The translations under genes were made by a program, and so were the position numbers. The notes below the pieces were generated by a model. The model saw only the letters and a list, made by a program, of their open reading frames with translations. It made no database searches and was not told the DNA's origin. Of a stretch of DNA of 64,000 nt, positions 56,428 through 64,000 are shown piece after piece; position 1 is the stretch's first letter; every line of letters begins with the position of its first letter. Source of the DNA: TH1177 sp042138015 (GTDB lineage: Archaea; Thermoproteota; Nitrososphaeria; Nitrososphaerales; Nitrososphaeraceae); assembly GCA_042138015.1 (NCBI GenBank), contig JBHIVA010000005.1, positions 1 to 64,000 of the forward strand, given 5' to 3'.

Positions 56428-56587
56428 ATGTGAAGAATGTGATGCAGAAATAAAAATCCTCGATGATTCTATTGAAGGTGAAATAGTGGCTTGTCCTGAT
56501 TGTGGCTCAAGTTATGAGTTAGTCAAGAGTGAGAATGGATTTAATATTAAACCAGCTCAAGTGGTTGGCGAGGATTGGGGACAGTGA
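56420..56587 (+). CDS. lysW: Amino-group carrier protein LysW (lysine-side copy), ends in Gln
   Basis: A 55-residue LysW paralogue with two zinc knuckles (CEECDAE and CPDCGSS) and the tail GEDWGQ. The last residue is Gln (CAG-TGA), not the Glu whose side-chain carboxylate normally receives the amino acid. The rest of the protein is intact. It overlaps homocitrate synthase by 8 bases and lysX by a GTGA overlap, so it is clearly the lysine-side carrier. Either the ligation chemistry differs, the Gln is deamidated, or the other LysW is used. Confidence 0.93.
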   Translation: MVRCEECDAEIKILDDSIEGEIVACPDCGSSYELVKSENGFNIKPAQVVGEDWGQ

Positions 56588-57447
56588 CTGAGAGAAAGAA
56601 TACAACTTCTCTCACTCTTCTTTATGATAATATTAGATGGGAAGAAAAAGCAATTTATGAGGCTGCAAGAAAAAAAGGTATTGAAATAAAAAATATTGAC
56701 TGCAAGGATCTAATATTAGAACTAAATAATTCTTCAGAATATCTTAATCAAACAATTATACAAAGATCCGTTAGTTATTTCAAAAGTCTTCATTCTACTG
56801 CTGCTTTGGAAGGTTTAGGGGCAAAGGTCATTAATCCTCTAGATACTGCAATTGTCTGTGGCAATAAGCTATTCACACATATGAAATTGAAAAATGCAGG
56901 AATAAAAACTCCAAAGGTAATAACTGCTTTTTCTTCCAACTCTGCACTTAATGCCCTTGATAAATTCGGATACCCAACAATTATTAAACCAACCATTGGA
57001 AGTTGGGGAAGATTGATTGCTCTGCTTAGAGATCCGGACGCAGCTAAGGCAGTTATAGAAGATAGAGAACACATGTTTCCACTCTATCAGGTATATTACT
57101 TGGAAGAATTTGTAGATAGGCCACCAAGAGATATTCGAGCTATTGTTATAGGAGACTCAGTGGTAGCAGCCATTTACAGGTATTCAGAAAATAATTCATG
57201 GAAAACAAACATGGCCTTAGGTGGGAGAGCTGAAACATGTCCAATCACAAAAGAACTTGAAGATATTTGTTTAAAATCTACAAAAATCGTAGGTGGAAAA
57301 ATTGTAGGAGTAGATCTTATGGAAAGTTCACGAGATGGTTTAGTGGTACATGAAGTAAATAATACAACAGAATTTAAAAATACAGTGCGGGTAACAGGTA
57401 TACCAATTCAGGAAATAATAGTTGAATATTCATTGAATTATAACTAA
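56584..57447 (+). CDS. lysX: LysW-2-aminoadipate ligase LysX
   Basis: A RimK-type ATP-grasp ligase of 287 residues, paralogous to argX at 50,700. Motifs: PTIIKPTIGSWGRLI, DRPPRDIRAIVIG, NMALGGRAETCPIT and VVHEVNNTTEFKNTVRVTG, the last as in LysX proteins that couple aminoadipate to LysW. The start is set at GTG 56,584, overlapping the stop of lysW; a TTG three codons earlier is the alternative. Directly downstream is lysK. Confidence 0.9.
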   Translation: MTERKNTTSLTLLYDNIRWEEKAIYEAARKKGIEIKNIDCKDLILELNNSSEYLNQTIIQRSVSYFKSLHSTAALEGLGAKVINPLDTAIVCGNKLFTHMKLKNAGIKTPKVITAFSSNSALNALDKFGYPTIIKPTIGSWGRLIALLRDPDAAKAVIEDREHMFPLYQVYYLEEFVDRPPRDIRAIVIGDSVVAAIYRYSENNSWKTNMALGGRAETCPITKELEDICLKSTKIVGGKIVGVDLMESSRDGLVVHEVNNTTEFKNTVRVTGIPIQEIIVEYSLNYN

Positions 57448-57456
57448 TTTTTAGAA

Positions 57457-58575
57457 TTGGTTTCACCTACTTATGCTGTAGAGCTTTTAAGAAGATCACT
57501 TGAACTTTACACACCTTCAAGGTCTGAAGCTCCGCTAGCTAATATGCTCAAAGAGACATCCATAAATGATCTGGGATTTGAACAAGCCCAGATTGATAGT
57601 GTAGGAAATGTAATAGCTACTAAGGGAAGTGGTTATCCAAGAATACTACTTTGTGGCCATATGGACACGGTTCCAAATAAAGTTCCTGTGAGAATAGAAA
57701 ATGGTTATTTATTTGGTCGTGGTGCATCAGATGCCAAAGCTCCTCTAATTGCAATGTTATTGGCCGCTTCGGAATTCCCAAAACAAAATGGAACGATTAT
57801 TTTCGCAGGAGTAGTTGATGAGGAAGGGAATGCTACAGGAAGTAAACAACTGGTAAAGAATAATTTAGAAGTTGATTATGCAATTTTCGGTGAACCAAGT
57901 GGTATCTCGAATATAACAATATCATATAAAGGAAGGTTGGCAATCAAATTAATTTGTGATGTTCTTGAAAGTGCTCACGCTAGTGCGCCTTGGTTGGCAA
58001 AAAATTCGATTGAAGAATCTTTTGAGTTTTGGATTGCGATAAAGAACGAAATTAATAAAATAGTCAATAATGAGAAAAAAACTAATACTATTAGTTGTTG
58101 TTTAACTGAAATAAGCGGGGGAACAAGTCACAATGTAACTCCACAAAAATGTAAAATTACTATGGATATAAGAATACCTACTACTAACACGTGCCAACAA
58201 GTATTGAATCTTATCGATAAGATAATTCATGATATTTCTATAAAAAAGGGAATCAAAACAAACTATATGATTGAAGATTTTACTGAACCATTCGAAGCTG
58301 ATAATTCCTCTCTATTAGTAAGATCTCTTTTTCTATCTATCCTTGATGTTTGTAAGAAAAGACCACTTTTGTTACGTAAGACAGGTACCGGCGATATGAA
58401 TATTATTGGAAATGCATTTAATATTCCAGTAGTAACTTATGGACCAGGAGATCCTCACTCTTCTCATAGCATAAATGAAAATGTTAATATTCAAGAATAT
58501 GTTACTGGAATAGAAGTATTCAAGCGATCACTTTTTCATATGTCTCGATTATATAATTATAAAAAAAATCTTTAA
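57457..58575 (+). CDS. lysK: LysW-lysine/ornithine carboxypeptidase LysK
   Basis: An M20-family zinc peptidase of 372 residues that releases lysine or ornithine from LysW. Metal and catalytic sites: LCGHMDTVPN, RGASDAKAPLIAML, VDEEGNATGSKQ, GEPSGISNI, and a late His in DPHSSHSINE. The start is TTG 57,457, 9 bases after lysX. The stop shares one base with dphB. A single copy presumably serves both carriers. Confidence 0.93.
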   Translation: MVSPTYAVELLRRSLELYTPSRSEAPLANMLKETSINDLGFEQAQIDSVGNVIATKGSGYPRILLCGHMDTVPNKVPVRIENGYLFGRGASDAKAPLIAMLLAASEFPKQNGTIIFAGVVDEEGNATGSKQLVKNNLEVDYAIFGEPSGISNITISYKGRLAIKLICDVLESAHASAPWLAKNSIEESFEFWIAIKNEINKIVNNEKKTNTISCCLTEISGGTSHNVTPQKCKITMDIRIPTTNTCQQVLNLIDKIIHDISIKKGIKTNYMIEDFTEPFEADNSSLLVRSLFLSILDVCKKRPLLLRKTGTGDMNIIGNAFNIPVVTYGPGDPHSSHSINENVNIQEYVTGIEVFKRSLFHMSRLYNYKKNL

Positions 58576-59726
58576 TGATTAATACAGATGCTAAAGATAA
58601 TAAATCGATTTATGCTAATCATATTAGAATGTTATATTTTGTAGGGCTTGGAATAACCGGGTGCAAAGGAATGAGTTTAGATGCTCTAGAAATTCTAAAA
58701 AGTTGCGAAATAATATATATTGAAAGATTCACCAGTTATATAAGTAATAATGAGATTGAAAAATTTATACAACTCGTAGATCCCGAAAATGATAAAGAGA
58801 TCAGTGTTGTAAAACGTTGGTTTGTTGAAGATGCAAAAGAAATTCTTTCAAAATCGAAAAATTCTATTGTAGCATTGGTTACCTATGGTGACCCATTTAT
58901 GGCAACAACTATAAATGAACTACGGAATAGAGCAAAGAACTATTCAATAAAGACCAAGATTATCCATGGAGCTTCTGGAATTTTTTCATTCATAGGTGAA
59001 AGTGGTCTCCATAATTATAAATTTGGCAGAACATCTACCCTTATGTCTGATCCCCAATCTGCAATAAGTGTCTATCATACAATTTATGAAAATCTAAAAG
59101 TGGGTAATCATACTTTAATATTAACAGAATATAATAATAATGATGAAAAAGATTTTTTATTCCTAAATCCAAATACCGCTATTGATCTTTTGAAAGAAGC
59201 TGAAAAAGACTTAAAATACGGTATCATCTCAGATGAAACTTTTATAATTATTGGGTCAAGAATAGGTCAAGACTCTCAAACAATTCAGTCCGGAAAAATC
59301 TGTTCTTTTGAAAAATTCAATTTTGGCGATGGACCTCACTCCTTAATAATTCCAGGTCAACTTCATTTTACCGAGACTGATGTGATAATTTCCCTTTATC
59401 TCAATTTGGATAAGCCATCCGACAACTCTAAATTATTTCAACATCTTGCTGTAAGAATGGTTAATAAATATCTACCAAAAGCAAAAGATGCAATAAAAAC
59501 AATGAAATCATTTCTAGAAAAAGAAAATAGTACCTCGAGCGATTTTCCCAATACTATCAATAATGGAATGTTTGACGTGTTGGAAAATGCGGAATATTAT
59601 TTAATTGATTCAGAGAGATTTCTTAATCAAAACAAATATGAATTAGCTGTGTTAAGTATAGGTTACGCTGAAGGATTAATTGATTCACTAAGATTTCAAA
59701 AAAATATCAATCCATGGTTATCATAA
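58575..59726 (+). CDS. dphB: Diphthine synthase fused to DUF357-like domain
   Basis: Residues 1-265 form a DphB SAM methyltransferase that methylates the modified histidine of elongation factor 2: MLYFVGLGITGCKGMSLDALE, VALVTYGDPFMATT, IHGASGIFSFIGESGLHNYKFG. Residues 275-383 form a helical domain (DVLENAEYYLIDSERFL, LAVLSIGYAEGLIDSL) resembling DUF357, usually a separate small archaeal protein. It is the last gene of the lysine block, coupled to lysK by a one-base overlap, though functionally unrelated. Confidence 0.92.
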   Translation: MINTDAKDNKSIYANHIRMLYFVGLGITGCKGMSLDALEILKSCEIIYIERFTSYISNNEIEKFIQLVDPENDKEISVVKRWFVEDAKEILSKSKNSIVALVTYGDPFMATTINELRNRAKNYSIKTKIIHGASGIFSFIGESGLHNYKFGRTSTLMSDPQSAISVYHTIYENLKVGNHTLILTEYNNNDEKDFLFLNPNTAIDLLKEAEKDLKYGIISDETFIIIGSRIGQDSQTIQSGKICSFEKFNFGDGPHSLIIPGQLHFTETDVIISLYLNLDKPSDNSKLFQHLAVRMVNKYLPKAKDAIKTMKSFLEKENSTSSDFPNTINNGMFDVLENAEYYLIDSERFLNQNKYELAVLSIGYAEGLIDSLRFQKNINPWLS

Positions 59727-59814
59727 TTTTATAGCTCATTTTTACGATTTTTTTTATATTCTGATGATAAGAACTATTATTATAAGAGAAGAATGAATAT
59801 GTCTTTGATTACTG

Positions 59815-61182
59815 TTGAATCAAAATAACAATCATACTTTTAAAATTCCAGATGATTTATTACTATTTCTTAAAAATGAAACTTATTCCTTATTAATTAA
59901 GGGAGAACCGGGTATAGGTAAAACAGCTCTATGCATGACAATTTTAAGAGCATTAAATATTAAGAATAATTTCTTTTACATCTCTACTAGGGTTTCACCT
60001 ACCAAATTATTTTATTACTTTAAATGGATAAATAAATATCTTAAAATCAAACATTCTAATACACATATTAAATCTTCTAAAAATGAAAACCCATTTGAAC
60101 CATACTTTGAAGATGCGAGACTTGATGAACCTGAATCATTATTCGAGAGAATAACAAATCAGCTCATGGATGTAAGAGCCCCTTTAATTATTGTTGATAG
60201 CTGGGATGGAATAGCTTCTTTTATGGATAGAGAATCACGATTAAATAATGAGAGGGTTTTGCAGACATGGTTAGAGCGGGCAGGAGGACGACTGATATTA
60301 GTAGGAGAAGGAACAGGTATATCTACTTTAGATTATTTGGTAGATGGAGTAGTAACTTTGAGAAATAAAAATTATCATGGACATGAGTTTAGAGAGATTT
60401 ATTTAAATAAATTAAGAGGGATAAATATAACACAAAAATCATTTTTATTTACATTACATGATAGTATTTTCAGGACGATAGAATCCTATAAGGATTATTT
60501 AAGTTTTGATCCAGTTTCAAAACCTTCAATCATTCCTTTAAAATTTGAAACAGGATATGAAGTTCTAAACAGGGATCTTAATGGGGGATTTTCAGATAAT
60601 TCTATTGTATTAATCGAATATGATTCTCAAATTGGAATAAGAGATGTTATGATTTTTTTATTAAAATTCATAAATGAATCTATTAAAAAATCATTTAAAA
60701 TCTTAATAGACTTTTCCTTGATTAACACACTTGATTTTGTAATAAAAGAATTAAAGCAAGATCCCATCAATGATTTTATTAAATATGTAGATTTTTTTCA
60801 AAAATCTAAAATTAATTCAGTTCTTGAAAATAACATGAGGGAGATATCAATATCCATGGAAATGAGTGAAGAATTGGATAAACTAGGATCTAACTCTCCT
60901 AAATTTGGTATCGTTGATTTAGATAACTACGATAAAATCGATTATGCAAAAGTATCAAATCTCCTAAAAAACAGTATCAACATTTCTTTCTTAATAAAGA
61001 AATTAGAAATACCATTTAAATTTTCCAATCTTGCAGATTATCATTTACAATTTTCATCATTGGATGGAATATTCTTTATCAATTTTAATTATCCTTTATC
61101 AAATATATACGCATTAGAAATTAATAAAAATAAAACTCAGGGAGATTTAATTGATAAAACTGATTTAAATTCCATTATCTAA
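59815..61182 (+). CDS. GvpD/KaiC-like P-loop ATPase
   Basis: A 455-residue paralogue of the gene at 30,812, here with intact motifs: Walker A GEPGIGKTALC and Walker B PLIIVDSWDGIA. The C-terminal lobe (GYEVLNRDLNGGFSDNSIVLIEYDS) lacks a second P-loop. The start is TTG 59,815. It is a predicted cytosolic ATPase of the archaeal GvpD-related group; despite the name no gas-vesicle genes are nearby. Role unknown. Confidence 0.75.
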   Translation: MNQNNNHTFKIPDDLLLFLKNETYSLLIKGEPGIGKTALCMTILRALNIKNNFFYISTRVSPTKLFYYFKWINKYLKIKHSNTHIKSSKNENPFEPYFEDARLDEPESLFERITNQLMDVRAPLIIVDSWDGIASFMDRESRLNNERVLQTWLERAGGRLILVGEGTGISTLDYLVDGVVTLRNKNYHGHEFREIYLNKLRGINITQKSFLFTLHDSIFRTIESYKDYLSFDPVSKPSIIPLKFETGYEVLNRDLNGGFSDNSIVLIEYDSQIGIRDVMIFLLKFINESIKKSFKILIDFSLINTLDFVIKELKQDPINDFIKYVDFFQKSKINSVLENNMREISISMEMSEELDKLGSNSPKFGIVDLDNYDKIDYAKVSNLLKNSINISFLIKKLEIPFKFSNLADYHLQFSSLDGIFFINFNYPLSNIYALEINKNKTQGDLIDKTDLNSII

Positions 61183-61807
61183 AATCTTAATAATTATAAA
61201 AATCCCTTTTTATCAGTAGAAAAAATATTTCTTCAGCTGATTAATAATAGATTGATTCAAATCTCGCTACTGGGACAAAAAGATTTATTATTAAACTTGA
61301 TTTTTAGTTTAGCTATTATAGTTTAATATATATGCAGTATAAGATTTCTATGCTGTATTAAAATTTCTTTCTATGGTTACTAAATATAATTAATATTTAA
61401 GCGAAATTTTAAAGAACATTGGATGAATCGGATAGTTAATATCAGATACAATATCATAAAAATTAAATTTAAAAATAAATAAAAATATGTGTCTAGTTAA
61501 ATTGAAAAGTTATACATTTGTGATATTTTCATTTTATCTACCTATCATAGATCTAATATGTACTATTCTCAACTTATTAACTGAAAGAAACTAAGGTGAA
61601 TTTTCTGCCTATTATTTATATTTTTAAAATTCAATAAATATAAGTTTCAACATATATAATTTTTATTTACTACATTAAATAATAGATTGTAATGATTTTT
61701 GATAATTTTATTATTGATTTATTAAATTAAACTTTGTTTTATCTTATACGTTTTTTGAAATTTTTCCAATTATCCCCTTTAGAATATATCTTGAATTGTG
61801 ATTAAAA
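61183..61807. other. Intergenic, no gene seen
   Basis: Very AT-rich spacer with no open frame of note. Confidence 0.4.
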
Positions 61808-61881
61808 TGGGCCGAAAGGGAGTTGAACCCTCGACCTTTCGATTATCAGTCGAACGCTCCACCAAGCTGAGCTATCGGCCC
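61808..61881 (-). tRNA. tRNA-Ile (anticodon GAT)
   Basis: On the minus strand a complete cloverleaf: acceptor GGGCCGA paired with TCGGCCC, D arm GCTC..GAGC, anticodon stem TTCGA/TCGAA with loop CTGATAA, T arm GAGGG-TTCAACT-CCCTT, discriminator A. The anticodon GAT reads isoleucine. No intron; CCA not encoded. Confidence 0.95.
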
Positions 61882-62042
61882 TATTCAATTCTCAATTTGG
61901 TGTGCTTTATTTCATAGATAATTTAAATATTTATCTTGTTATTTATCTTGTTATTTGTAAAAATCATATTATTTACTTTTAAAAAATTACTTACAAAATA
62001 ATAATGCATTTAAGAGTACCATATAGTTATATGATATTATTA

Positions 62043-62864
62043 ATGACGAGTAATATCCAGAATGTTGCTATAATAACAAAAAATCAAAATGTGGTTGCTG
62101 CTGAAACTAAAGAATATATTACAAAATTGCTCATGGATAAAAATATTCAAGTTTATCCAATTCCTCCGTTTGAAATATCCGATTTTCCAACTTTACAATA
62201 CAAATTTGGACCAACATTAGAAAAGACGGATCTCATTATATCTATTGGGGGAGACGGAACAACATTACGAGCATTTCGATTTTATCCAAGTAGTGTTCCC
62301 GTATTTAGTATAAATGTAGGAGGTACAAGGGGAATATTGTCAGAAATTAAAATTGATGCCATCGTCGATTCTATTAATAGAATTATTACAGGAAAGTTTT
62401 TCTATGATGAAAGAATTAGAATTCAAGTCTCATATTTAGACAAATTATTTCCACCAGCGTTAAATGATGTACTATTTTTCAGATCAAATCTTACTAGAAC
62501 ACCAAATATAACTATAAAATATCGTGGAGATAAAATAACACAACGTATGGATGGGCTCCTCATCTCTACCCCAACAGGATCTACCGGACATTCTATCTCC
62601 TTAGGAGGGCCAATAGTTCATGAAGAATTAGATTGTTTAACGATTAATCCAATAGCGCCTATAAATAAGTTACCACAGTTAATAGTTCCTTTAGATGAAA
62701 TACTGGTAAGTAGTAACTATAAATTAGATTTAATAGTTGATGGTCAGGATAGATTCTCAATAGATCCAGATCAAACAATATCTGTAAAAAGATTTCCAAA
62801 AAACGCTAGGTTTATCAGATTAAAAAAAAGAGGATTGAGACAAATCGAAAAACTGGGATTCTGA
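62043..62864 (+). CDS. nadK: NAD kinase
   Basis: Phosphorylates NAD to NADP. The 273-residue protein has the diagnostic SIGGDGTTLRAF, SINVGGTRGILSE, GLLISTPTGSTGHSISLGGP and C-terminal VDGQDRFSI segments. The start is set at ATG 62,043 (MTSNIQNVAIITKN); an in-frame ATG at 62,004 would add 13 residues that look non-native. The C terminus overlaps the nob1 start by 29 bases. Confidence 0.94.
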   Translation: MTSNIQNVAIITKNQNVVAAETKEYITKLLMDKNIQVYPIPPFEISDFPTLQYKFGPTLEKTDLIISIGGDGTTLRAFRFYPSSVPVFSINVGGTRGILSEIKIDAIVDSINRIITGKFFYDERIRIQVSYLDKLFPPALNDVLFFRSNLTRTPNITIKYRGDKITQRMDGLLISTPTGSTGHSISLGGPIVHEELDCLTINPIAPINKLPQLIVPLDEILVSSNYKLDLIVDGQDRFSIDPDQTISVKRFPKNARFIRLKKRGLRQIEKLGF

Positions 62865-63342
62865 ATCATTTGTATTAGATTCAAGTGCATTTTATTATGG
62901 ATTTCATCTCTCAAATAACAAAAAATATTACGTAACTCATTTAATACTAGATGAAGTTCGACATTTATTAGATTCATCCTCAAGTTACGACACTTTAATA
63001 GCTTTAGGTCTATTAACTACAATGGAACCTAGTTTTCAATTTGTTTCTAGTGTAAGAAATACTGCTTTTAAATCTGGTGACATCAGTCATCTAACTAGAG
63101 CGGATATCTCCATAATTTCCTTGGCTTATCAATTAGGATATCCTTTAATTTCAGATGATTATGCCGTTCAAAATGTTTCGAAAATCATGGGTATAAAAAT
63201 TTTTTCTTTAGGAACAGCAGAAATCTCAAATATTCGAAAGTGGACGAATTTATGTAAAACATGTAATGAATGGTATCCACCAAATATATCTGAATGTAGG
63301 ATATGTGGTAACAAAACTAGAAGAAGATATAAAACGAAGTAA
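62836..63342 (+). CDS. nob1: Ribosome maturation endonuclease Nob1
   Basis: A 168-residue protein that cuts the 3' end of 16S rRNA. The PIN domain has metal aspartates in FVLDSSAFYYG, the Glu in LILDEVRHLL, and Asp residues in LTRADISIISLA and PLISDDYAVQN. The C-terminal zinc ribbon follows (CKTCNEWY, CRICGN). The PIN domain begins upstream of the first ATG (63,022), so that ATG is not the start; TTG 62,836, inside nadK, is the only fitting start codon after an in-frame stop. Confidence 0.9.
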
Positions 63343-63514
63343 TTTGATAAGAGTAATTGCTCGTATTCATTAAATCGTGTTTTTTCTTTAATATATTTAG
63401 GAAACCATACTTCTAACAAGATAATAGGTCAAGTAAAATATTATTTATGAATTTTCTAGAAAATTATTTCTAGTTGATTTATTTATTATACTGTAATCAT
63501 ATTACCTATCATCC

Positions 63515-64000
63515 TTGATTAATATATCTATTATAAAAAATAATTTTTCTGTTCTTTTAATAATTATAATCATAGGCATAGGTTTTCTTTCGATAATGTC
63601 TTACCAATCATCTTCATTTACAGCAGATGAAATCAAAAAAATCGCGCAGGATGATATTCGATCGAATGCAAAAATTCAAACCTATGATCTCTCAAGAATT
63701 CTGGTTCATAGCCTAGATTCAATTATATCAAATTTGGAACTCTTGACCTCTTCTCCGTCTATTTTACAAAATGATCTTGACCAAGTACAAAATCTTCTTT
63801 ATACAGCACAATTATCAACCTTGCAAATAACTGACGCTTATTATTGGATGGATTTGCAGGGTCGAATAATAACTTCAAGCAAGGTCTATCAGGGAGATAA
63901 TATTGGTCAAAATATAAACTTTCAAAATCAAACTTTTTTCCAAATCCCAAAAAAAACATTATCTCCATACTTCAGTACTTCTATTAGATCCGAGGATAAC
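63515..64000 (+). CDS. Membrane sensor protein, Cache-like domain (3' end outside window)
   Basis: The frame opens with TTG 63,515 and runs off the right edge (162 codons seen). A transmembrane helix at about residues 12-28 (VLLIIIIIGIGFLSIM) is followed by an extracellular helix and the start of a double-Cache/PAS-like sensor (LLTSSPSILQ, DAYYWMDLQGRIITSS). This matches the N terminus of thaumarchaeal histidine kinases or chemotaxis-type receptors. The output domain lies beyond the window. Confidence 0.75.
   Translation, partial: MINISIIKNNFSVLLIIIIIGIGFLSIMSYQSSSFTADEIKKIAQDDIRSNAKIQTYDLSRILVHSLDSIISNLELLTSSPSILQNDLDQVQNLLYTAQLSTLQITDAYYWMDLQGRIITSSKVYQGDNIGQNINFQNQTFFQIPKKTLSPYFSTSIRSEDN

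Noticed and set aside
59815..61182. Gas vesicle operon suggested by GvpD-like similarity
   Set aside because: No GvpA or other gas-vesicle genes nearby; the similarity is only to the ATPase family.
1..64000. CRISPR array, rRNA genes or transposase-bearing IS
   Set aside because: No regularly spaced direct repeats, no rRNA signature and no transposase were seen on either strand.

Overview
The window is AT-rich (roughly one third G+C by eye) and archaeal, most likely from a soil-type ammonia-oxidising thaumarchaeon (Nitrososphaera/Nitrosocosmicus group). Pointers are a tRNA-Leu with a short intron at the anticodon, Nob1, DphB, an MptE-type pterin kinase, a PAC2 protein, LysW-dependent lysine/arginine biosynthesis, an F420-type oxidoreductase, a cobalamin-dependent methionine synthase, many TTG/GTG starts and TATA-like boxes close to start codons. 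The genus is inferred from gene content, not from a marker gene.

Bases 1-14,280 are sparse accessory DNA: a metallophosphoesterase cut by the left edge, an F420-type flavin/deazaflavin oxidoreductase, a pyridoxamine-oxidase-fold protein, small membrane and secreted proteins, an alcohol dehydrogenase, a degenerate class III cyclase, a PAC2 protein, and a Tat-exported cupin inactivated by two in-frame TAA codons.

Bases 14,281-24,382 hold the most striking structure. A DUF389 membrane-protein gene is split in two. Its N-terminal half lies at 23,753-24,382 and its C-terminal half at 14,281-14,640, both on the minus strand. The halves join in frame across a 9-bp direct repeat (14,618-14,626 and 23,776-23,784), so an approximately 9.16-kb integrated element has inserted into the coding sequence. 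The element carries a tyrosine recombinase next to its right end (now frameshifted), a C2H2 mini zinc finger, SWIM-type zinc proteins, a ribbon-helix-helix-like protein, a divergent promoter flanked by palindromic operators, and a tandemly duplicated module of secreted protein plus 128-bp hairpin.

Bases 24,618-43,036 are metabolic and signalling genes: guaA, mptE, a cupredoxin-cyclase fusion, a cyclase plus GvpD/KaiC-like ATPase pair, a split methionine synthase, trpCBA, and convergent egtB/egtD for ergothioneine. An intron-bearing tRNA-Leu follows. Bases 44,314-47,904 hold a zinc-ribbon protein and a UbiA/phosphodiesterase/TIM-barrel trio resembling the bacterial ebo cluster.

Bases 49,298-59,726 form one long biosynthetic block: argG, lysW, argX, lysY/argC, lysZ/argB, lysJ/argD, an Lrp-type regulator, homocitrate synthase, a second lysW, lysX, lysK and dphB. 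It makes lysine and arginine on LysW carrier proteins. The second LysW ends in Gln where the family ends in Glu. The right end holds another GvpD-like ATPase, tRNA-Ile(GAT), NAD kinase overlapping nob1, and the start of a membrane sensor gene cut by the window edge.
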